Notes: generated by a model not told the origin, from the letters alone. Positions 1 to 7,039 are shown, counted from the first letter of the stretch. The stretch: 11,218 nt of DNA from Candidatus Omnitrophota bacterium (GCA_028718265.1 JAQUMG010000042.1:1-11218); one strand, 5' to 3'. Made by a program: numbers and translations.

Positions 1-894
1 GCAGATGCCCTTGCCGTAAAGCTGACAAGAGACCCCATAAGTCTTTCCGAGGCGCTTTACTCTATTTCCCGGGGATGGAGGGGAATCGGCTATATAGATC
101 AAAATTTAGAGTCGCTTTTTATTATCAATCCCGCCCGCAATCCGGAAGACGAAGCTGAGGGATTTTTTGCAGATCTTTTTTCGACCCACCCGCCCATAAG
201 CAGGCGGATAGCTGTTTTGGCCGCGATGGCGCATAGCGACGTGAAAAACATACAGGAAAGCGTCGTGGCCGGGGAAAAATTACGTAGCTTATCGCGCCAG
301 ATGACAGAGGCAGAGGAATTGCGGTGGATGCTGCTTGAGGACAAAGGGGGATGGAAGGGTCCTTTTACCATGACTCAGATAATGGCAACAGGTACCGTTA
401 CTCCCGATACGTGGGTAAAAGCTGTCGGTAGTGAAACTTTAAAACAGGCTAAAGACGAATTGCTTCTCAGGCCGTTCTTTGAAGGCAGGATAACGGGTCT
501 TACGAAATCGTCTCTCAATTGCCCAAAGTGCAAACAACTTCTTTTAAATGAAGAGTACGAAGGGGTAACTATCCAGCGCTGCGTGTTCTGTGAAGGTGTA
601 CTGGTTGATAGTGACAAGATTCCCCGGATCGTGATACGCGAAGAAAAGAACTTCAGCGAAAGGCTTAAAAAGGTCGCCGAGTTAGCGCAGCGCGACGGAC
701 TTAAAAGGGCGCAAACCGAAAAAAGTTCCGGTGTAAAGTCCTATCTAAAATGCCCGAAGTGCGGTTCGTATATGACGAAAGATTATTATACTTTCGGTTA
801 TGCAGTAGAGGCAGACAGGTGTGATTCCTGTAAAAACATATGGTTCGATAAAGACGAGCTTGAGATAGCACAGTATTTGCGGGAAAAGCATTAA
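1..894 (+). CDS. M48 (HtpX-like) metalloprotease C-terminal part with GYF_2-like domain and two zinc ribbons (5' truncated)
   Basis: The reading frame is open from the first base, so only the last 297 residues are present; the HExxH zinc site would lie upstream of the window. Residues 1-76 match the end of the M48B/HtpX fold: an ADALAVKLTRDP stretch (the 'E..AD..A...T..P' helix that supplies the third zinc ligand), then LFIINP and LFSTHPPISRRIAVL. Residues about 109-160 (W..LEDKGGWKGPF...G.V..DTWVKAVG) look like a GYF_2 domain. Two zf-TFIIB-like ribbons follow, with cysteines at 174, 177, 194, 197 and at 251, 254, 274, 277. The in-frame TTG at 217 is internal to the peptidase homology and is not the start. 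M48 peptidases of this type normally act at the inner membrane in quality control. The tail suggests a binding or adaptor role, which is inference. LemA follows after 15 bases. M48 with LemA is a recurrent pairing. Confidence 0.88.
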   Translation, partial: ADALAVKLTRDPISLSEALYSISRGWRGIGYIDQNLESLFIINPARNPEDEAEGFFADLFSTHPPISRRIAVLAAMAHSDVKNIQESVVAGEKLRSLSRQMTEAEELRWMLLEDKGGWKGPFTMTQIMATGTVTPDTWVKAVGSETLKQAKDELLLRPFFEGRITGLTKSSLNCPKCKQLLLNEEYEGVTIQRCVFCEGVLVDSDKIPRIVIREEKNFSERLKKVAELAQRDGLKRAQTEKSSGVKSYLKCPKCGSYMTKDYYTFGYAVEADRCDSCKNIWFDKDELEIAQYLREKH

Positions 895-909
895 AAACGG
901 GAGGAGAAT

Positions 910-1464
910 ATGGTTATATTATGGATTATCGCGGGCATGGCAGTGATATGTGTGATCACAGTAATCGGCATGTACAACAAACTTGTGTCTATACGCAATG
1001 AAGTTAAGAACGCATGGGCAGGCATAGAGGTTCAGCTTAAGCGAAGATACGACCTGATTCCGAATTTGGTAGAAACGGTAAAAGGCTATCTTACCCATGA
1101 GAAATCGGTATTGGAAAATGTTGTTAAGGCGCGACAGCAGGCGATTGATGTTTCGGGCGTCAAAGAACAGGGCATGGCAGAGAACATGCTGACGCAGTCA
1201 CTTAGAAGCCTCTTTGCGGTAGTCGAAAATTATCCGAACCTGAAAGCAAATGAGAATGTCATGGCCCTTCAGGAGGAGCTGACTTCTACGGAAAATAAAA
1301 TTTCATTCGCCCGTAACAACTATAATGACTGGGCGATGAATCTTAACAAAACGGTAGAGCAGTTTCCTACTAACATGATCGCAAATACTTTCGGATTCAA
1401 GAGAGAGGATCTGTTTGAGATAGAGGACGCGGCCGTAAGAGAAGCACCAAAAGTAAAATTCTAA
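910..1464 (+). CDS. lemA: LemA family protein
   Basis: This is a complete 184-residue protein, the usual LemA length. It has one N-terminal membrane helix (about residues 2-20), followed by the family's conserved helical region: KNAWAGIEVQLKRRYDLIPN (about 33-52) leading into LVETVKGY, and later the ENKISFARNNYN stretch and FP.N..A..FGF...D.F near the C-terminus. The start is well supported: a GGAGG sequence at 900-904 lies five bases before the ATG. LemA proteins are membrane-anchored helical bundles, generally placed with the short N-terminus outside. Their biochemical role is not settled, but they are repeatedly encoded beside HtpX/M48 peptidases, as here. The gene sits 15 bases after the M48 stop and two bases before the next ATG, so the three genes are almost certainly one transcript. 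Confidence 0.95.
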   Translation: MVILWIIAGMAVICVITVIGMYNKLVSIRNEVKNAWAGIEVQLKRRYDLIPNLVETVKGYLTHEKSVLENVVKARQQAIDVSGVKEQGMAENMLTQSLRSLFAVVENYPNLKANENVMALQEELTSTENKISFARNNYNDWAMNLNKTVEQFPTNMIANTFGFKREDLFEIEDAAVREAPKVKF

Positions 1465-1466
1465 TT

Positions 1467-2591
1467 ATGAAAAATGCGATGTTTCTAATGATGGTTGGTA
1501 TGACTATATTTACATCCGCAGCTTTTCCGGACGTTATATATTTTAAAGATGGGGGAAAGGCGGAAGGCATGATTAAGGCAGATGACGGCCAGCGTATTAT
1601 CCTGGAGCTGGGTATCGGTACTATGTCTGTAAGGAAGGACGACATTGACCATATCGATAAAGCTTCCGATGAATATAATAAACGTTTCGAAAAGGAGAAA
1701 CTAAGCCGCGAGATATCATCCGGAGAGTGGGCGCCGTTGGGCTGGGAAAAAGTCAGGCTCGCCTATCTTAAAGCTAAAGGAGACAAAGAGGTTCTCATAA
1801 AATCCAGGGCGCGAAATGAGGCTGTAAAGAATGCAATAAATGCGAAAGAAGAGAATGTGGTAAAGTGGATGAAAGTACTGGCCGAAAAAGGCAAGCAAAT
1901 GAAGTTGCTCGAAGCCGGCAATAACGTAAGAGAGTACAATTCGGTTGTAGCTGAAATCAATTCTATAAACGCAAATTTGAGCGGAGAGAATTTAAATCTT
2001 AAAAATCTTTACGAGGAGCAGCGCGAATTGGATAGTAATGTATCAAAAAAGGCGCACAATTATCTTAGTGACTATAGGGATTTCAAGGAGATATTAAAAA
2101 CCAAGCAGGATGAAATGCAGGCCGCGGAAGCGTCGGCTGACGAATCAGTTTTTTCTAAGGAAATGCGCAATAAGGCAGCCGAAATGGAAAATGATTTTAA
2201 GGAGAACAGCATAAGTTATATTGCCCGGCATGATCAGGTTATCGTAGATGTGTTGCTCGAAAATAGCGTATCAGCAAGATTAATTGTGGATACAGGCGCT
2301 TCGATCATAGTTATCACGAAAAATATCGCCGATAAGCTGGGTATAAAATCCGAAGAAATCGGCACTAAGATGGAAGTAATATTGGCAAACGGGACCAAGG
2401 CAGAAGCTGTACCGTTTATACTTAAATCGGTTAAGGTGGGGGAAGTGGAAGCAAAAAACATCAGAGCGGCCATTACTGAAAACGGCCCCGGCGAGGGTGC
2501 GGACGGGCTTTTAGGCATGTCATTCTTAAATAATTTCATAATACGCGTTGATACATCATCAAACAGATTAATTCTGGAGCAGGTATTATAA
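1467..2591 (+). CDS. Exported coiled-coil protein with C-terminal retropepsin-like aspartic protease domain
   Basis: This is a 374-residue protein with a hydrophobic signal peptide (about 1-21, possible cleavage after AFP or nearby). A small beta module follows (about 22-65: DVIYFKDGGKAEG... LELGIGTMSVRKDDI), resembling N-terminal modules of exported proteins in related lineages. Residues about 70-250 are charged, helical and probably coiled coil. The C-terminal domain (about 255-374) is a clan AA retroviral-type aspartic protease: hydrophobic-VDTGAS with catalytic Asp275, a flap-like LANGT at 306-310, and the GLLGMSFL motif at 347-354. Only one DTG is present, so activity would need a dimer, as in retropepsins and bacterial single-domain relatives. 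The start two bases after the LemA stop has no clear Shine-Dalgarno, which suggests translational coupling. The likely site is the periplasm. The substrate is unknown. An alternative is a binding domain without catalysis. Confidence 0.85.
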   Translation: MKNAMFLMMVGMTIFTSAAFPDVIYFKDGGKAEGMIKADDGQRIILELGIGTMSVRKDDIDHIDKASDEYNKRFEKEKLSREISSGEWAPLGWEKVRLAYLKAKGDKEVLIKSRARNEAVKNAINAKEENVVKWMKVLAEKGKQMKLLEAGNNVREYNSVVAEINSINANLSGENLNLKNLYEEQRELDSNVSKKAHNYLSDYRDFKEILKTKQDEMQAAEASADESVFSKEMRNKAAEMENDFKENSISYIARHDQVIVDVLLENSVSARLIVDTGASIIVITKNIADKLGIKSEEIGTKMEVILANGTKAEAVPFILKSVKVGEVEAKNIRAAITENGPGEGADGLLGMSFLNNFIIRVDTSSNRLILEQVL

Positions 2592-2636
2592 TTTTATCGC
2601 TCTCGGCAGCAACAATGCAAAAATTAGCGGAAAATA

Positions 2637-2665
2637 TTGACATTTAATATGCCAGCGTGTATACT
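2637..2665 (+). promoter_or_regulatory. Sigma70-type promoter for the FecR-domain gene
   Basis: A perfect -35 hexamer TTGACA (2637-2642) is followed by exactly 17 bases and TATACT (2660-2665). Transcription would begin near 2672, giving a leader of about 35 bases before the ATG at 2707. This also argues against the in-frame GTG at 2677 as the start, since it would lie only about five bases from the predicted transcript end. Confidence 0.8.
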
Positions 2666-2706
2666 AGTGTTGTTAAGTGATAATAAAGTTGGAAAGCTGG
2701 ATTGAA

Positions 2707-4491
2707 ATGAAACCAAAAATATTTAATATTAAAATTTTGATAATGGGATGCGCTGTTTTCCTGTTTTTCTGCGTGCCTCTTTTAGCAGGAGAAGATACTG
2801 CTACTTTAAAGGCTATGATAGGGACCGTAGAGTATTTCTCAAAGGGCGCTACCGGTTGGCAGGCTGCGACCGAGGGCCTTAAATTGTCGTCCGGCGATAA
2901 AATCAAAACCGGCGGTGATGGTATGGTTTCTATCGATTTTGCGAACGGCGGCCGGATATTCCTTAAACCTGACACTGAGTTTGAAATTACTTCTTTAAAC
3001 CGGTCCGATGATAAAGGTTCAATCGATTACAAATTGCAGCTCAATATGGGAAGGCTCCGTGCAGCGGTGGAAAAACTGGACCCCAATTCCTCATTTGAGA
3101 TAAAGACGCCCACAGCCGTTGCTGCCATCAGAGGCACCACTTATTATCTGACCGTACGGGAGGCAAAAGCGGATGAGATTCCGGCTGATGTCAAAGAGCG
3201 CCTGACGACAGATCTTTTTGTTGAAGGCGGCGGCGTTCTCTATACGAGTATTGTCAGCGGCAAATACTTTGTAGTAAATTCCTCACAAACAGCAACCTCA
3301 TATGGTGATGGCGCCGTTACCATCCCTATTGAAGTACCACCGGACAGACAACTTGAATGGACTCAGGGGTGGGAACTTTTGGTGGTAGAACCTTATGAGT
3401 CGGCGGACGGCGAGACCCTTGCAGATTTATTTTCAAACGAGGCAGGCGGAGAAAACGACCCGAGACTCGGCGATAAGGTAAGCGAACTGGCGGCCGCGGC
3501 AGTAGAATTATATGATGAAAGAGACATCATATGGCAGGAAATGCGCAATAAACTCCTTGAGCGGGAGTATCTGCGCAGCTCAATTTACGAAATTCTGGAC
3601 GGCAATAGAGAAAGAAGGTTGGAAGGTTACATTGAAAAAATTTCCGATGCCCAGATGGGTAAGGTGCTGAAAGACATACACGGCAATCGCGTAAGAATGG
3701 AACAATACATCTTGAGGCCTAGCAGTAATACCGTTGAACTGCTTAATGTGAACTTACGAGGAACAAACGATCTAACGACTATGGAATGGGTAACAAATTT
3801 TAATACTTCGCTGGATAACCTTCCGACGGGCCAGCTTAAAACGCTTCCCTGGAATAGTTATCTAAGTACTCAGTATGTTGCGGGCATTCCTATGTACATA
3901 CAGAGCCCGGATCAGCCAAGCGGTATTTATCCGGCAGGGATGAGCATAAAATTTTCGCACAATAGCGATGCCTTTCAAGAAAGCAGGAGGTTTTCCGATA
4001 GAAATGTATCTTTGCGCACACAAGGAATTACTGATCAGCGTCTCTGGGTAAGTAACTTTAACGATGGTAATGCCATGGCATACTTTCCGTCTGCAGGAAG
4101 CTATCAGCCGCCGGGGACATATTCCATTCAGAGCGATAGAAGAAATGCCGATGATGAAGATGGCGGCGGGATCGGAAGCAATCCAAAAGGTTTCCAGTAT
4201 AACTTTGCAAGCCTGAGCGGCTACGGCAGTATCGGCGCTGCTTTTTATATAATATCTGATGGAGGAGTAAAACAAGACGGCTCTTCTTTAAAAATGAATG
4301 ATATTTGGGATGCATTGCGGGTCAATCTGCCCGGCAGCGGCAAACATCAAATAGGCGATAATAATCTGGAAATGATATTCAGTTCGGCGCAATTCCAGGA
4401 TGGTACCATAGATTTGATTTATGTACCTATGATGAGTATGGAATGGCAGGATGAGACGTATGTTCCGTTTCCCGCAGAGTCGCCCCAATAA
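2707..4491 (+). CDS. FecR-domain exported protein with a large uncharacterised C-terminal region
   Basis: This is a 594-residue protein from the ATG at 2707, with a purine-rich GGAAAG at 2691-2696 ten bases upstream. A signal peptide (about 1-28, hydrophobic core FLFFCVPLLA) sends it out of the cytoplasm. Residues about 37-150 form a FecR domain: GTVEYF..GA.GW..A..G..L..GD.I.TG.DG...I.F..G....L...TE..I, ending in PTAVAAIRGTTY.LTV, the family's hallmark 'P.avaavRGT' motif. In classic systems FecR couples an outer-membrane receptor to an ECF sigma factor, but no sigma factor or TonB receptor is visible here. Many stand-alone FecR proteins in environmental bacteria are surface or periplasmic proteins of unknown role. 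Residues about 255-345 are helical. Residues 355-594 are aromatic- and glycine-rich with no family I recognise. The gene converges on the beta-barrel gene. Confidence 0.85.
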   Translation: MKPKIFNIKILIMGCAVFLFFCVPLLAGEDTATLKAMIGTVEYFSKGATGWQAATEGLKLSSGDKIKTGGDGMVSIDFANGGRIFLKPDTEFEITSLNRSDDKGSIDYKLQLNMGRLRAAVEKLDPNSSFEIKTPTAVAAIRGTTYYLTVREAKADEIPADVKERLTTDLFVEGGGVLYTSIVSGKYFVVNSSQTATSYGDGAVTIPIEVPPDRQLEWTQGWELLVVEPYESADGETLADLFSNEAGGENDPRLGDKVSELAAAAVELYDERDIIWQEMRNKLLEREYLRSSIYEILDGNRERRLEGYIEKISDAQMGKVLKDIHGNRVRMEQYILRPSSNTVELLNVNLRGTNDLTTMEWVTNFNTSLDNLPTGQLKTLPWNSYLSTQYVAGIPMYIQSPDQPSGIYPAGMSIKFSHNSDAFQESRRFSDRNVSLRTQGITDQRLWVSNFNDGNAMAYFPSAGSYQPPGTYSIQSDRRNADDEDGGGIGSNPKGFQYNFASLSGYGSIGAAFYIISDGGVKQDGSSLKMNDIWDALRVNLPGSGKHQIGDNNLEMIFSSAQFQDGTIDLIYVPMMSMEWQDETYVPFPAESPQ

Positions 4492-4503
4492 AAGTTACCC
4501 TGC

Positions 4504-5868
4504 TTAATAGCTGATCGAAATTCCCGTCAAAACCCTGTGCATCTTGTAACCATATGTGTAATATCGTTCAAAATCCATATTTGACAGATCTATAGTATAA
4601 TCATAGCGCGTTACCCATGATATATGATCGTCAAAAGGAATGTTGATATTGGCGGCAAAGACATGCTCATAATCTGATTCGGTATCCGATTTATAGGCCC
4701 CATCCGCGTCCTGCGCCTTTCTATGCAGATAATTTCTCATCAAAAATGTGTACCCGCCGCTGATTATTGCATTAGCCCGTTTTTCATTTCTGAATATGTA
4801 CGATATTTGGGGGTGGACTTCAAAAGCAAGGTAATCATAATATTTAGGTGTAAACACGTCATCGGTTAGTGTCACCGTTCCCCGCGAATCATAGAAGTTC
4901 TCATTACCGGTGTTACAGGTAAATTCGGCAGAGCAATTGTATTGAAAACCTTTATCCGCTACCGGGGCATAGAAGATGTCGGCCTTTACGAAATTTCTGT
5001 ATTCTTGCCTTTTTTTGTTCTCCAGAATACCGTCTGCGTCTATGACCTTTTTATCCGGGAAGTACTTCAGCAAAAGGTAATACTTTAGGTTGATTGACAT
5101 ATTTTTGAGATTAGAATATTTCCATCCCGTAGACATCTCTATGCCGTTATAGTCTTTTTCGTCTTTTTCAGGCGCGGTTACGGTGGCCAGTGATATCAGC
5201 GAATGATAATTTGGATAATGCCTAAAATACCATTTTGCACCGCTTGTCAGCAATATCTGGCTCTTAGGCTCATCGTAAACCAGATAATCAAAATCACAAC
5301 CCGAGCCTAATTCTCTGTAGTCATATAATCCTTTACCCCAATCCTCGTCTTTTGTCTCCACGTTCAAATCCCACCCGCCGAAAATAGTAGGACTCAGGGT
5401 AGCGTTTTTCGTGAGTAAATATTTAGCCGTTACAGAAAGGTCATGATGCTGTATCTCGTTATAAGCCATGTTGCCTTCTTCTTCCTGAACAAAGAATTTT
5501 TCTCTCTCATAAGAGCCGTTATATAGTGGGATAATATAAAGTTTATCGTCATATTTCATGGCGGGTGATATCGCGCCGTCTATAATGAATCCCCAGACAT
5601 CATTGCCCTTATTCGGATTGCTGTAAGTTCCGAAAGCATCAAGATTAGCGAAGGGGATATACTCCTTGGGAGCGTGTATAGGTATTTTAGGTATCCTGGG
5701 AAGCTTGAAGCCGGTTAAAGACTTACTGGATATGTTTTCCGTAGTATCATTCTTTTGGATATAACCTTTGTTTCCATCCTGGGTGGCGGGCTGAACGCCA
5801 AAAGAAGGCCTGCTTAGCAATAAGAAATAAGCAGTTAACAGAATTATGCTTTTTTTGGTTCTCTGCAT
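4504..5868 (-). CDS. Predicted outer-membrane beta-barrel protein
   Basis: This is a 454-residue protein with a signal peptide (about 1-24: basic MQRTKK, hydrophobic IILLTAYFLLL, then PSFG). After a polar linker of about 50 residues, the rest is a series of amphipathic, tyrosine- and phenylalanine-rich strands separated by charged turns, for example NLKYYLLLKYF, ISYIFRNEKRANAIISGGYTF and WVTRYDYTIDL. It ends in GISISY, and a terminal aromatic residue is typical of outer-membrane barrels recognised by BamA. Twelve to sixteen strands would fit the length. No named family is recognised. AAGGAT (5874-5879) lies five bases before the ATG, supporting the start. It has its own promoter at 5890-5918. 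Its stop codon faces that of the FecR gene across 12 bases with no terminator hairpin. A channel or porin role is possible but unproven. Confidence 0.75.
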   Translation of the reverse strand: MQRTKKSIILLTAYFLLLSRPSFGVQPATQDGNKGYIQKNDTTENISSKSLTGFKLPRIPKIPIHAPKEYIPFANLDAFGTYSNPNKGNDVWGFIIDGAISPAMKYDDKLYIIPLYNGSYEREKFFVQEEEGNMAYNEIQHHDLSVTAKYLLTKNATLSPTIFGGWDLNVETKDEDWGKGLYDYRELGSGCDFDYLVYDEPKSQILLTSGAKWYFRHYPNYHSLISLATVTAPEKDEKDYNGIEMSTGWKYSNLKNMSINLKYYLLLKYFPDKKVIDADGILENKKRQEYRNFVKADIFYAPVADKGFQYNCSAEFTCNTGNENFYDSRGTVTLTDDVFTPKYYDYLAFEVHPQISYIFRNEKRANAIISGGYTFLMRNYLHRKAQDADGAYKSDTESDYEHVFAANINIPFDDHISWVTRYDYTIDLSNMDFERYYTYGYKMHRVLTGISISY

Positions 5869-5889
5869 GCTGAATCCTTGAATGGCAGG

Positions 5890-5918
5890 AATATATCATA
5901 AAATGCCGGTTATGTAAA
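5890..5918 (-). promoter_or_regulatory. Sigma70-type promoter for the beta-barrel gene
   Basis: On the - strand, TTTACA (5913-5918) is separated by 17 bases from TATATT (5890-5895). Transcription would start near 5883, giving a short leader of about 15 bases containing AAGGAT before the ATG at 5868. It lies back to back with the + strand promoter at 5937-5964, with 18 bases between the two -35 boxes, so a bound regulator could affect both. Confidence 0.7.
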
Positions 5919-5936
5919 GAAAAATAGGTATTTATG

Positions 5937-5964
5937 TTGACGAACTCCGAAAAGATGGTAGAAT
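5937..5964 (+). promoter_or_regulatory. Sigma70-type promoter for the ACT-MEDS genes
   Basis: TTGACG (5937-5942), a 16-base spacer and TAGAAT (5959-5964) predict a transcript start near 5971. That gives a leader of about 70 bases before the ATG at 6042. Confidence 0.6.
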
Positions 5965-5979
5965 AAATTTAAAGAGGTA

Positions 5980-6000
5980 GTCCCTCGACAAGCTCGGGAC
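5980..6000. repeat. Dispersed 'PELVEG'-type imperfect palindromic repeat copy in the leader
   Basis: The stretch begins GTCCC and ends GGGAC, with TCGACAAGCTC between, so the ends can pair as a five-base stem. Read on the - strand it would encode RPELVEG. From memory, this peptide signature and its relatives mark a short palindromic repeat scattered in many bacterial genomes. Only one copy is in the window, so the repeat status rests on recall, not on copies seen here. Confidence 0.5.
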
Positions 6001-6035
6001 GATTTACAAACTGGTAAATAAAGGTAAATCGGAGG
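6000..6035 (+). promoter_or_regulatory. Possible alternative hairpins at the ACT gene ribosome binding site
   Basis: The left arm CGATTTAC (6000-6007) can pair with either of two direct copies of GGTAAAT (6013-6019 and 6023-6029). With the near copy it forms a six-base stem and a six-base loop (6002-6007 with 6014-6019), leaving the Shine-Dalgarno free. With the far copy it forms eight pairs (6000-6007 with 6024-6031), taking in the first base of GGAGG (6031-6035). The stems are AT-rich and modest, so this may be chance. Confidence 0.35.
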
Positions 6036-6041
6036 TGAAAT

Positions 6042-6449
6042 ATGGCAAAAGCGAGTCTTATAAAGGAGCTGATAGCAAAGACCCCTAATAAAGTCGGAAT
6101 GATGGCTGAAGTGGCGGAAACCATATCCAAAAGCGGCGCCAATATAACAGCGATCAATGCGTTCGGCATAGATGACGGTGCCATATTCAGGATAGTTACC
6201 TCTGATAACGCAAAAGCCATCGGGGGATTAAAAGCGAAAGGATTTGAAGTTTCGGAAAAAGATTCCGTTAAAATAGAACTCGAAAATAAGGTAGGCACGG
6301 CCGCCGGTATGGCCAAAAAGATAAAAACCGCCGGTATAGATATTAAGTATATATATGGTACTGCTTGTGGCTGCAAAAGCGATTGTTCCTGCATTTTGAT
6401 TTTTAATTGCAGCGACAATAAAAAAGCTGTTGAAATTCTGAATAAATAA
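6042..6449 (+). CDS. Tandem ACT-domain protein
   Basis: This is a complete 135-residue cytoplasmic protein made of two ACT-type beta-alpha-beta modules, about residues 4-68 (KTPNKVGMMAEVAETISKSG.NI.AINAFG..DGAIFRIV) and 72-135 (ENKVGTAAGMAKKIKTAGIDIKYIYG...). The 'N/DKVG.....A..I...GI.I' pattern is that of small-molecule, usually amino-acid-binding, ACT domains. No catalytic domain is attached, so it is a stand-alone sensor or regulatory subunit, and its ligand cannot be read from sequence. The turn CGCKSDCSC (about 116-124) is unusually cysteine-rich for an ACT domain and could bind metal or be redox-sensitive, which is inference. A strong GGAGG at 6031-6035 lies six bases before the ATG. 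It leads a possible operon with the MEDS gene 53 bases downstream. Confidence 0.88.
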   Translation: MAKASLIKELIAKTPNKVGMMAEVAETISKSGANITAINAFGIDDGAIFRIVTSDNAKAIGGLKAKGFEVSEKDSVKIELENKVGTAAGMAKKIKTAGIDIKYIYGTACGCKSDCSCILIFNCSDNKKAVEILNK

Positions 6450-6502
6450 AACGCTTAAGGTTAGAGTCGTCTTAGCCGAAATCATCAATACGAAAGGTAT
6501 CC

Positions 6503-7015
6503 ATGGGGTATCATTTTTATCATTTTTACGATAACGACATTGAATTGACTAAAACATTGGCCGCTTTTTTCAGGGAAGGGCTGAATAAGCTCGAATATTG
6601 CATGTGGATTCCGAGGGAAGGTATATCTGTGAACAAAGCAATAGGACTGATCAAAAAACATATTCCTGAAATAGAAGATTATCTCCTGAGCGACCAGATG
6701 CGGATAGAGACATTCGAGAATTGGTATCTGGCCGAGGACGGTAGTTTTAAGAAAAACCTGGTATTGACCAGGTGGCGCAATATATATGAAGAAATGATGA
6801 AAAAAGGTTTTGCCATGATGCGGGTAGCAGGCGACGGGTCTTCGTTAGCCCCGAAATATTGGGATGAAATGATGGAATACGAAGCTATTATTAATGAAGG
6901 TATAAATGATGTGAATGTAGCTGCTGTCTGTACTTATCAGGGGAAATTGTATAAGCCGAGCCAGCTGAGAACTATTCTAAACAATCATTTTTGTCCTTTG
7001 ACCGTAGCCCCCTAA
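6503..7015 (+). CDS. Stand-alone MEDS (DcmR-type sensory) domain protein
   Basis: The 170 residues are one MEDS domain from end to end. The start GYHFYHFYDND matches the family's 'GdHi...Yd' opening. It continues with LAAFFREGLNKLEYCMWIPRE, then QMRIETFENWYLAEDGSF, then the 'G...MRVAGDGSS' strand-turn and MEYEAIINEG, and ends with VAAVCTYQGKLYKPSQL. MEDS domains are sensory modules, usually fused to histidine kinases or DNA-binding domains, and thought to bind hydrocarbon derivatives. Here there is no output domain, so any signal must pass through a partner. AAAGG at about 6493-6497, five bases before the ATG, supports the start. No separate promoter is evident, so it is probably co-transcribed with the ACT gene. 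The closing TLNNHFCPL-like tail resembles the domain's last helix, so the protein is not obviously truncated. Confidence 0.82.
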   Translation: MGYHFYHFYDNDIELTKTLAAFFREGLNKLEYCMWIPREGISVNKAIGLIKKHIPEIEDYLLSDQMRIETFENWYLAEDGSFKKNLVLTRWRNIYEEMMKKGFAMMRVAGDGSSLAPKYWDEMMEYEAIINEGINDVNVAAVCTYQGKLYKPSQLRTILNNHFCPLTVAP

Positions 7016-7029
7016 AGAAATGATATAAT
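6998..7029 (+). promoter_or_regulatory. Extended -10 promoter immediately before the GH1 gene
   Basis: TGATATAAT (7021-7029) is a consensus extended -10 element. A -35-like TTGACC (6998-7003) is 20 bases away, long for sigma70 but tolerable with an extended -10. The start would fall near 7036, only about four bases before the GH1 ATG at 7040, implying a leaderless or nearly leaderless message. The -35-like part overlaps the end of the MEDS gene. Confidence 0.5.
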
Positions 7030-7039
7030 TGATATTAAT

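Noticed and set aside
217..226. TTG/ATG as start of the M48 tail protein
   Set aside because: The frame is open to base 1 and the upstream residues match the M48 end motifs, so these codons are internal.
2677..2706. GTG at 2677 as the FecR gene start
   Set aside because: It lies about five bases from the predicted transcript start; the ATG at 2707 gives a typical signal peptide and leader.
3862..4488. Long open frames antisense to the FecR gene
   Set aside because: They have no Shine-Dalgarno or recognisable domain and lie opposite a well-supported gene.
4664..4673. TGCTCATAAT, a half match to the DUF134 palindrome
   Set aside because: It is a ten-base match inside the barrel coding sequence with no second half, so chance is the better explanation.
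6459..6477. Imperfect hairpin after the ACT gene as a terminator
   Set aside because: It has a bulge, a short stem and no T-run after it, and the MEDS gene needs read-through as it has no visible promoter.
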